Shown here: positions 24,001 to 32,879 of the stretch, piece after piece
How positions within the stretch are numbered: position 1 is the first letter of the stretch
Layout: every line of letters starts with the position of its first letter
Source: Pempheris klunzingeri
Lineage: Eukaryota > Chordata > Actinopteri > Acropomatiformes > Pempheridae
Direction of reading: 5' to 3'
DNA: 64,000 nt
Assembly (NCBI RefSeq): GCF_042242105.1
Contig: NC_092031.1
Span: 16,598,662-16,662,661, forward strand
Program-made: the position numbers and the translations under genes
The notes under the pieces: generated by a model
The model's database searches: none
The model's input: the letters and a program-made list of their open reading frames with translations, nothing else
Told to the model about the DNA's origin: nothing

Positions 24001-24950
24001 AGACATAATCTGAAAGGGGAACATACAGAGGCTGTGACAGATGGTCAACAGAAGGCTTGCAAGGGTTGTGAGCTGACAGCTGTTGAATTTTTAAAGTGTC
24101 ATTCTGGCCTGGGTGTTACATCTGTGACTCACTCTGACTTGATGCAGCTTTACAAGGGGGGGGGGGGGGGGGGGGGTGCACAGAAAGCAGAGCAAGCCTA
24201 AAACCACAGCAGCGGTGACCTCTACTGGCCGCTTGTCAGAGCTAAATTCATAAACTCGGTGGAGGACCATCACTCATGCTGTTAGCAGCACCAGCAGGGA
24301 AAGATACATCAGCTGGGAGTCAGTCAGTCAAATACAGAGGCTCGTCGTCTCGTGGAAACAAATGAGTAGAACACGACGCTAAACCTGCCAGAGTTTCGAG
24401 GGGGGATATTCCCACTTGGATCACAGAGCAGGAAGAATATACACAAGCATGAATCACTGAGCTGGAAAGATGTGTGAACAAAACAAACAGACTAATCAGA
24501 TTACACAAGCAGACATGCGCTCTTATCTACCAGGTGCAGAGGTGTTGAACTACAGTGGGTTCAATTCAAGTCAAATACTTACTCACTGTACTGCAAACAC
24601 CTCCGTTACTGTCAAGACCTTCAGAGAATCTGAGCGGGTATGAATGGGAGCCATGTGTCTACATTTAAGGGTTATTATCCTTCAACTGCTTCCTTCTGAC
24701 AGGAACCATGCATTAGGGTTCGACGTGTTCACTTAGTGCAGGTCTCAACGTTTCGCTTATATGCACATATTAACCACCTTTGCTGTACAGTGCTGATCCC
24801 CTCTGGGGACGAGAAAGTCTCATCTTAACTTAATAAAAGTTCTGTAATTCATTACTGGCATAAAGTCACGTTTAAGAGTACAACAATTTGAATAACAATA
24901 ATAAGTAAAAACAGCTGATTGAGGTAATAAAAGATTGAATTATGCAACTA
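21051..24950. other. Gene-free spacer with G/C homopolymers
   Basis: No recognised gene. It contains an (AAT)n run near 21485-21502, the left end of a GGAATAGTTCAACATTCTGG-type MITE near 21587-21610, a C19 tract (21867-21885) and a G21 tract (24156-24176). A 170-codon open frame at 22179-22691 has no family motif and is not annotated as a gene. Confidence 0.35.
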
Positions 24951-24954
24951 GTAC

Positions 24955-25115
24955 AGGATAGAGCATTATGGATGACTCTTAAAGGCAGTGGCCCGAATTC
25001 AAATCCAGGCTGGACCCCTTAGCTGCAAGTCGCCCCCCCCCCCCCCCCTTCACTCCCTTTCATATTTCTTCTTTTACCTTCGTAAAGCAGAAAATGCCTA
25101 AAAACTAATCTTCAA
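24955..25115 (+). repeat. tRNA-derived SINE remnant
   Basis: GGCCCGAATTCAAATCCAGG resembles a tRNA B-box (GGTTCGAATCC). It is followed by a body of the type TGGACCCCTTAGCTGCAAGT, a C16 tract, CTTTCATATTTCTTC and an A-rich end with AAAATGCCTAAAAAC. This order matches tRNA-derived SINEs common in fish. The A-box half is decayed. Confidence 0.55.
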
Positions 25116-25615
25116 AAAGGTTTGAGGAGGATGTACTGAATCAAAGACAGATGGAACCGTACAGTATTCAGTGCGTCCTCTCATTCTGAGTGGACGTCTG
25201 CATGCTACTCCTGGAAAGGCAATTTCATATTCAGCGGTTATGCTACGAGAGCGCCTTCTTGAAGAGGAAAGATCATCCTGTCATCGCTTCAGAGGGCATC
25301 CATTAACTGTCAGGGTGCCTTTTCTGTGTGGCTACACTGTGGTAATTAACACAGACGTCTATAAAAGAGCATCTTGAGCTCTTTTAAGCACGAGTTAACT
25401 CCCTCTTACCTGAGCAGAAAGTTAAGTACAGCGCTTCTGCTTGTCTTGGAAATTCTTATACTTTCCAGTGACTTGCTTCATGAAACCGGAATTAAATTAA
25501 ATCATCATTCGTCACAGAAGAGACCATCTTTGATAAATAGCTTAGATTTCACCTAAGGAGAAATCTGAAAGTGCATAAAAAGGCAGCAAAGGCACAGCCT
25601 GCTTCCCCTCCACTT

Positions 25616-27262
25616 TTACTGGATGCCGTCACATTTAATGTCATTCTTAAGGTCAGGGCCGGGGTCTTGCGTTAGGGTAGTGAAGGAGCAGGCTTTACCC
25701 AGCTGGTACTGCTCCCTGATGGGCTCCTCCACCTGCACGTCCGGCCTCTCCGTCTTCCCTCCATTCTTTCTGTCAAACTCTGCCGTGATCTCAGCCAGCG
25801 TCTTGCCCTTCGTCTCTGGCAGGGTGAGCCCCAAAAAGGCAGCAGCCACCAAACACACGGCCAAGAACGGCAGGAAGCAAAAGTTCCCCAGGACGGTGAC
25901 GATAAAGGGGAACAGCATTCCCACCAATAGCAGGCTGATCCACATAAACGAGCCAGCGACCATGTAGGCCGCCGGCCGAGCCCCCTGGTCGAAGATCTCC
26001 GCTGGTAAGATCCCCGTCACCCCTGCTGGGCCCATGCCAAAGCTGAGGATGTAGGAGAACACACATGCCATGCTGAGGTAAGCCATCCCAGCCACTCCCC
26101 GGCTCTGGAGGCTCAGAGCTACTGTGAAGACCACGGACCAGAAAGACATAAAACTGTACCCTCCCACAAGAAGGTACCTGCGGCCCACGCGTTCGATCAG
26201 CAGATTGCTCAGTATAGAAGCCGTAAACTCGGATGCCCCCGTGCCGATGGTGGCGTACTGGACTTTATCTGGAGGGATCCCTGCTTCAAGAAAGATGTAG
26301 GAAGCGTAGAAGTAGATGGAGTCATTGCCGCAGAGCATCATGGCACTACTGGCAGCCATGACGGTTCTGAGCTGGCCTCGCAGGTCAGGATTCTTGAACA
26401 GGGACCAGGGCGTCTGGACGGCCGCTGCAGACCCAGAATTTAAGGCCTGCTCCTGGAGCATCTCCTCCATCTCCAAGACGGGAGCCTCCCCACCACGAAG
26501 CCGTCCAAGCGCCCGCATACACGCTTCCCTGTCTCCCCGGTCAATGAGAAGGTATCTGGGGCTTTCAGGGAACCAGGGTAGGGTGAGGAGCTGGATCAAC
26601 CCCGGCAAAGCGTTACTAGCTAATAAGTACGTCCAGAGAGGCTCTGTGCCCAGCAGCGCAGTGAGTCCCACCACCTGACCCAAGAAGATCCCAAAAGCAG
26701 TGAAAACAGCAGAGGAGAAAGCCACAGCGCCCCGCAGGTGTTTGGGAGCGCTTTCCCCAAAGTACATGGGCTGGACGTTCATGCTCACTCCCGAGTTCAT
26801 CCCCACCAGGAAGCGAGCGAAGACGATCATCTCAAACGATTTTGCCGCCCTGCACGTGAGCACAAGCACAGCACCAACAAACAGGAAGGAATTGTTCAGA
26901 AGCAGCGACTTCTTCCTGCCAAAGCGGACTGACAGAGGACCTGCTAGCAGGGCTCCGAGCAAACCGCCCATAGGGAAGGCTGACACGATGAGAGTCCACA
27001 GCAGGGTCACTTGAGGGGTGTCCAATCCGACGCCCCAGCGCTCCAAGTAGGTGTCATTGATGAAGCCCTGGATGTAGCTGGTAGGGGCGTTGATAATTGA
27101 GATGTTGTAGCCATACTGGAAGGTGCCTCCAATTGCAGCAGAGCAGACGGTCAAAGCCAGGGTCCTGGCACTGCCTGAGGCTCTGCTGGTTTCATCTGGT
27201 CCACTATCACCTGTGGCGTTCATCTGGAGGCTGGCTGTCTCTGAGGAGGAGCTCTGTTTCAC
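25616..27262 (-). CDS. slc2a11: GLUT11-like facilitated sugar transporter, single exon
   Basis: An uninterrupted 548-codon frame encodes a complete 12-helix major facilitator of the SLC2A family. Visible signatures are GRKK (residues 115-118, loop 2/3), NSGVSMNVQPMYFGESAPK (about 156-174), PESPRYLLI (232-240, end of helix 6), IERVGRR (356-362), GPAGVTGILPAEIFDQGARP (411-430) and LPETKGKT (481-488). An N-glycosylation sequon (NDT, 69-71) lies in the first exofacial loop. The QLS motif of class I GLUTs is replaced by LCGNDSIYFYAS, placing it in class II (GLUT5/7/9/11). LCGNDS, QYATIGTG, RVGRRYLLVGGYS and FGMGPAGVTGI fit SLC2A11 best. The related fish SLC2A15 is the alternative. Known members carry hexoses across the plasma membrane; in medaka slc2a11b and slc2a15b act in pigment cells. 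Mammalian SLC2A11 has many exons, so this intronless copy may be a retrogene. The first ATG is used; Met14 is a possible later start. Confidence 0.93.
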   Translation of the reverse strand: MKQSSSSETASLQMNATGDSGPDETSRASGSARTLALTVCSAAIGGTFQYGYNISIINAPTSYIQGFINDTYLERWGVGLDTPQVTLLWTLIVSAFPMGGLLGALLAGPLSVRFGRKKSLLLNNSFLFVGAVLVLTCRAAKSFEMIVFARFLVGMNSGVSMNVQPMYFGESAPKHLRGAVAFSSAVFTAFGIFLGQVVGLTALLGTEPLWTYLLASNALPGLIQLLTLPWFPESPRYLLIDRGDREACMRALGRLRGGEAPVLEMEEMLQEQALNSGSAAAVQTPWSLFKNPDLRGQLRTVMAASSAMMLCGNDSIYFYASYIFLEAGIPPDKVQYATIGTGASEFTASILSNLLIERVGRRYLLVGGYSFMSFWSVVFTVALSLQSRGVAGMAYLSMACVFSYILSFGMGPAGVTGILPAEIFDQGARPAAYMVAGSFMWISLLLVGMLFPFIVTVLGNFCFLPFLAVCLVAAAFLGLTLPETKGKTLAEITAEFDRKNGGKTERPDVQVEEPIREQYQLGKACSFTTLTQDPGPDLKNDIKCDGIQ

Positions 27263-27780
27263 CTCTCAAACACTCACACCTCTTCAAATACTTGGCTCTT
27301 GTAAGCTTTAGATTAATAGATTACTTTTTGGTTCAATGATATATGGCACATGGACAGTGTCTTCACTGATTACTCGAGCTAATGTTTCCTGAGGTTTGAA
27401 CGGAAGAAAACTGTCATTCAGCCCGTTAAAGCCGGGTACGATTATGTATTTTTATTCTCAGTTTGCCTGTAAGGCATTTGCCTGCTCTCGTCTCCAAGAC
27501 TTTAGCTTCACTAACCCAGCCTACATAACCAAGAAAACTGCATCACATTGTTGTTTGCCCGCATTCAGCTACTGCCATTCAGCTTATGAGCAGAAAAAAG
27601 TATTCAAAGATACAGAAAAATATAAAATACAGAAAAATTACCCTGCCAACCTTCACTGAGGGAATACAATTCCTGTCGTGCCTCATGTCTCAGCCTGTGT
27701 ACGTCCAGGCTTCTGATAGGTTTACGTCAAGGTTGCATTACGTCATATCTGAGCGACTGTTTTTGTCGCCGGTTGGAAAG
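27263..27780. promoter_or_regulatory. Probable shared upstream region of slc2a11-like and rnps1
   Basis: The 5' end of the intronless transporter (minus) and the first exon of rnps1 (plus, ending 27782) face each other within about 520 bp. The rnps1 transcription start and core promoter must lie here. The stretch also holds several CGT-containing motifs (ACGTC at about 27725 and 27740). No TATA box stands out at the rnps1 end. Bidirectional activity is an inference from the geometry. Confidence 0.45.
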
Positions 27781-30559
27781 ATGTAAGTGAGCGCTGTAAT
27801 TTTGTCTTATGTGACAGATATTAATGTAACGTCAATGTAATACTTATGACCAATAAAGACCGACGCCATAACGTCGGAGTCTTAAACAGCTAAAATAGTC
27901 TGCTTTTTAACTCGTGCACTTGAATATCAGAACACCCTAATGAGCCAATATTAGTCGCAAGCTAATGCTAACGTTGGCAGGTGTTTATGCTAGCTAACCG
28001 TTACGTCAAAACTGCGCAGTAATTTAGCAAGTTTTTGGTTTAGCGAGTGTTTGCAAACAGCATATGCAATCAATGTCAACACGTCGATTTTTGCGTGTTA
28101 TTTAAGTGTCAGATTTCCACTGCTTTAAATCCTGACCTGTCTACTGTTTTCTCCCTCAACAGGGCGCCTTCACCTACAAAGAGGAAGGAGGAGGACAAGA
28201 GTAAACAGCGGGGCAAGGAGAAATCAGGAGCAGTAAAAGAAGGAGCTGAAAAAGGCCGGGGCCGAGAGAAGAACCGTGCACGGCGTAGTGCCTCCAGTGG
28301 GAGCAGGTCAGAGCCAACACAGTATAGTTTTATATATATTAATAACACTACGTGCTGTCAGGTTCCAATTAGCTTTTCCCCTGTCCTGTGGCTCTCTGCC
28401 AGTCAACACCCAGATGCTCTGTGTTGTGTTTTACATTCAGACTTTGACAAAGAGTCACATGAGTCTTTATCCTTCTCATCTACTTTGGATAAACCAGTTC
28501 AGCCACTCCTTCCTATCCTAAAATCTGCTTTCGTTCAGGTCCAGCTCCAGCTCCAGCAGCGGCTCAGGCTCCAGCTCAGGCTCCTCCAGTGGCTCCAGCT
28601 CCTCTGCCTCCAGCCACTCTGGCTCATCCAGCTCGCGCTCCTCCTCCTCATCCTCCTCACCGAGCCCCAGTCGCCAGCGCCACAACCACAACAACAGACG
28701 CCGATCCGGGTCAAAGTACGAAATTAGTCGCCGTAGAAGTTTTTGAGAAATTAAGCAAATGTCTAACTCAAGAGTTTTTGAATCGGTTACACTGCAGTCA
28801 GGGATTAAACTTGTTGTTCCAGATGAGAGCATCTCATTAGTGGCTGAAACATTGACTGGCACGTGAAAATGTCATTTAAGGTCAAAATCAGCAAAGAAGG
28901 ATGACCGGGACCGACGACGTAGGAGCCCCGCAGCCAAACCCACCAAGGTGTACCTGGGCAGGCTGACCAGAAATGTTATCAAGGTGAATGCTTAACCACA
29001 CTACGAACCTCGAGGCACGTTTCTATGAACACCAGACTGCTGCGGGTTTGTGCTGCTTTACAGTAGTGGTTGAAGCTGCTGTGCTGAGTGCATGCTGTTC
29101 AGGGATCAGATAAACCCTCTTAAATATTTGTATGATCCATATAGGCGTGGTGCATCAGCGCTAGTATGAGGAAACAACATTTTTCCTCCTGTGTCTTTCT
29201 TTTTCTGTGTTATTACACTGTTCTTTCTCAACTAGTATATTACCCTCATCTGGTTATTATTCAGTTATTGCAGAGTGGCTCCAGGTTCTTAAAAAGTAAA
29301 ATCACATTAACTAATTAAAGGCCTTAAAAAACTTAAATTCTTCTTTATAGTCTTATTTATTGAAAGTTGTGAGCTTGATCTAAAATTCGCTCCAAGAACA
29401 AAACACCTGAACATTTAATCATTGATGAAGTCAGTTGAGTTCACTAGAACTCACAGAAGTGCTGTGCAGCAGAATGTGTGTTTTTTTGCTATTCATATTT
29501 GCAAAGGCCTTAAATGTAACTACCTGATCGATGTAGACACCTTGGAGTGCTTGTTATATTCAGTTATTATTCTTATCATTGTCCGCAGAAGTGCATCAGA
29601 AATATTTAACATTCTATTTGAGCGATTTAGACCATTTCATGATTTACACTGCAAATCTACCCGAAGCTGTTCTCATGCGGTATAAATTCCCTTCAGCAAA
29701 AAGAGACGGAATAACGATCCCCTTTCTTCATATAAATGTGTCTGAATGTTGTGGCAATTCTCTGTTGTGCCTTTTAAGGACCACATCCAGGAGATCTTCT
29801 CCACTTGCGGTAAGATCAAGATGATCGACATGCCCATGAACCGCGTCCACCCCCACCTGTCCAAAGGCTATGCCTACGTGGAGTTTGAGACGCCCGAGGA
29901 GGCAGAGAAGGCCCTGAAACATATGGACGGAGGTAAGAGGATGTGGAGCAACAAGAACATGGACCACTGCAAGTGAACATTTCACATAACGGTCATATTG
30001 TGGACGAACAGTCTAGTAAGATGGATGAGTGATGGTATAATGCACTTAGCACTGATGTCTCTTGTTGTGTTAAAAATGACAAACCTTCGTGGTTTTGTTT
30101 CTTTCAGGTCAGATCGACGGTCAGGAGATCACAGTCACAGCAGTGCTGGCTCCCATAGTGCGCCCTCCCCCCCGCAGAATGTCCCCTCCACGCAGGATGC
30201 CCCCTCCACGACCAATGTGGCAACGCACCCCACCTCGAATGAGGAGAAGGTAAGCAGTGTACAATAATGTGGATTATCTACTGTGTATCGTAGTACTCAT
30301 GAATGGGCACTGAGAACCGGCTCCAGTTCTGAATCGTCTGATCAATCAGAGTCGTGCACATTTGACTGTATCACTTCCTTTTATCCATGCCGACGTGTTT
30401 TTCTGACGCTTTCACATTGCTCTCCTTTTTTCTGTCCGTCTGTCTTTCTTTCCTCCTAGGTCTCGGTCTCCACGGCGACGCTCTCCAGTACGTCGCAGGT
30501 CTCGGTCGCCTGGCCGCCGTCGTCACAGGTCACGCTCTAGTTCCAATTCCTCCCGCTAA
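27781..30559 (+). CDS. rnps1: RNPS1, RNA-binding protein with serine-rich domain 1
   Basis: RNPS1 is a nuclear splicing activator and peripheral exon-junction-complex (ASAP/PSAP) subunit. The coding sequence joins 27781-27782, 28163-28306, 28539-28709, 28881-28983, 29779-29932, 30108-30249 and 30460-30559, giving 271 residues (human isoforms are slightly longer). Exon 1 contributes only AT and exon 2 supplies the G, so the start codon spans intron 1 (AT|GTAAGT...CAG|GGCGCC). The protein begins MAPSPTKRK, as a known mammalian isoform does. Order: basic N-terminus; poly-Ser tract (about 50-92); RRM (about 127-205) with RNP2 VYLGRL (129-134) and RNP1 KGYAYVEF (169-176); Pro/Arg segment (PPPRRMSPPRRMPPP); RS-rich tail ending SSSNSSR. 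All other junctions are GT-AG and in phase. The exon 3 donor is weak (GG|GTCAAA). Confidence 0.97.
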
Positions 30560-31455
30560 CATAAATGGTACCCCCTTTCTCCTCCAGATCTGCTCACGTG
30601 CTGCGTCCTCAGTGTAAATTAACATGACTGTTAACCATCAGCCATTGAGTGATTTTTAACACATTCTTCATATAATTGACGATTAACCAAATGTCTGTTT
30701 CCATCGGAGTTGTTTTCCCACATTTTTCTTTTTATCAGTACGCCTCAGCCAAGCATCAGTATTCCAACTTTTCCCACGCTGGTTCTTTTTTTTTTTAATG
30801 GTTATGCATAAAAACAGGTGAATGGGAACACACTTTAATGTGTTACACTCACCTGCGGTCATTTTGATCTCACCAAGCAATTCATCTACCGGGATCACGT
30901 GATCGGGTCTTGCATCTTCGCTCTCACAGCTGAACCAGTATCGAAACAAGTCCGACAGCAATCATTGTTCTCTGAAATCACACTTTTCATGCTGTCCAGT
31001 GCAATGAATCCGACCCATAGATCTGAAATGGTGCTACTGGTCACAGTTTAGGTTTAAATCAGAACTCCCCTCCGTGACCTTCTTCATTTGCGACTCCAGC
31101 ATCACTTCTCACAGTCGATCACGAGCACAAAGGCAGCTATTCCAGTCATTATTACGTCATCAGGACAAAGACATCAGATGGTTAGTGAGTAATTTAACGG
31201 CTCGTCAGGAAAAATCCACCTGATTTTTTTGTGTAACACTACGACCTTATGATCCAGAAGTTTGTGGTTTGAGTATTTGGAGAGAAAGTTGTGTTAATTT
31301 TTTCTCATCAGTGGTGGACTGATGCAACCTGCCCAACTTTGTGTGTGTGTGCGCGTGTGTGCGCATGTGTAATTTTTCCTTCAAATCCTGTTTTGTATAG
31401 TTGGCTTTGTGTGATTCAGTGTATGGATGATAATAAAGTTCATGGTTGAACTGTA
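30560..31455 (+). other. rnps1: 3' UTR of rnps1
   Basis: Non-coding sequence from the rnps1 stop to an AATAAA signal at 31432-31437, followed by an A-run. A GU/GC-rich purine-pyrimidine stretch (about 31342-31370) precedes the signal. No other open frame with features is present. Confidence 0.7.
31432..31437 (+). terminator. Polyadenylation signal of rnps1
   Basis: A canonical AATAAA, about 870 bases after the rnps1 stop codon. It is the first canonical hexamer on the plus strand after the gene. Confidence 0.7.
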
Positions 31456-31929
31456 AAAAAAAACCTACTTTTGTCTGTCAGTGATCTAAAAACATTACAC
31501 TATTATTCAAGTCAGTGCATCTATGTAAACTGTATTTTTAGGGAGGGACATTGAGGTCTCAAGGTATCAAGCCTGGAGTGATCCGTCTCAGCGGTGAGGA
31601 GTGTGTGTGCCCTCATCTAGGCTGCGTCTATATGAAAGATTTTCCACCGAGAAGTCACGTCCTTGCTGTTCCTCCTCAGTGAGTGTCGGGGCAGTTAGCG
31701 TTCAGAACATTTCCATGACCAGATCTCTATTGTGCAGAGACACAATGTTAATCTTGGACCCAGGATGCATTTCTCCATTCGCAGTGGATTGTCTTTTATG
31801 TGTAAACATGCTGCGTTTACGTCCAGCGAAAGGTGAGTGTGACTTTGGCTGCTAAAGTAAGCCTGATGTGACAAATGATGCTGTGTTAAGGCACAGACTG
31901 AAGTGCAAACACACTGCTGAATTACCCCA

Positions 31930-32370
31930 GTTCCATTACTGGCTGTGTGTTTTGCATTGTAGGGCAGCTTTAGTGTGCCGTGCCCAAACCCTCCATTATA
32001 GAGCAAGTGGTTCCAACCAGCTGTGTGACAGCCCCTCAGGGAAGCCATCAATCAATCACACATTTCCTTACTGTATCATACATGCTTACAGGTAAGTGGA
32101 AGTATTCAATCACACAAGAGCTTAAGTTTCTGTCTCTGCTTGTGTTGCGGTGTGTCCGACAGATGATCGGGAGCAGACGGAGCAGAAATTATGCATGGAG
32201 GAGTTTCAAATCTAAATGGCGTGTTTTCACACACATTTACTGAAAGATGGCTCAGGAGAAAAATAATGAGGACGGCCTTTACTCAGTTTGACAGTCTGTA
32301 GACACAGCGGGGACACAGTTTTTGCTGGAAAGACACTAAAAAGGGCATTTTTCATATTATAGGACCTTTG
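31930..32370 (+). repeat. Interspersed teleost repeat (TAATATGGGACCTTTAA-end type)
   Basis: The end near 32323-32369 (AAAGACACTAAAAAGGGCAT through ATATTATAGGACCTTTGGAA) and the block TCTAAATGGCGTGTTTTCAC (about 32211) recur at 46215-46300 (TCTAAATGTAGCGTTTTCAC and GCGTAATATGGGACCTTTAA). This is a dispersed fish repeat family. The left limit is uncertain. Confidence 0.5.
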
Positions 32371-32879
32371 GAAGCTCGTGGAGAAATACACGTGATATAT
32401 TGTGTAAAGACCTTTGGGGCAAATCAAGAGCAGATGTTGCTGTGGGATATATGGTTGTCTGCAGGCTGCACTGTCCTCCTTAGGGTGAGGATTTTCTCAC
32501 AGCGAGCTTATAGATACAAGGAAAAGAGCGTGTTCCGTTGCTCTGGGGAGACGCTCGAGGAACATCAAACATCAAGTCAGCTGGGAGCTGTATGAGATTA
32601 GGCCACAGAGCACCCTCTGGTCTCATCTTACTCCTTTTTTATTGTTTTTGGAGGTTGGGTCATGCTCAAGTCTGTAACTGCTAGTCCAGATGTTTGTGTT
32701 TCTTGGCAGCCGTGCAGCAGATCATCTTATGTCATCTCCCTGAGCACACTCCCCTTCTCCACGCTAACGCTCCGCAGTACAACTGTCTTCGCGCGCACGA
32801 TTCAACAACAGTTTGTTCAGTGACTTTCCAGAATCAGGCTCCCACATCTCCGCCGCACAGACTCACACGTGGACCCAGG

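Noticed and set aside
24980-25010. Functional tRNA gene from the GAATTCAAATCC motif
   Set aside because: Only a B-box-like half is present; it is followed by a SINE-type tail and lacks an A-box and acceptor stem.
28047-28727. 226-codon frame across rnps1 exons 2-3
   Set aside because: It reads intron sequence and is out of frame in exon 3; the GT-AG junctions at 28306/28539 restore the RNPS1 reading frame.
32694-32879. In-frame N-terminal extension of the chemokine from an upstream ATG
   Set aside because: It would place the signal peptide more than 60 residues inside the protein; the ATG at 32880 gives a normal secreted precursor.
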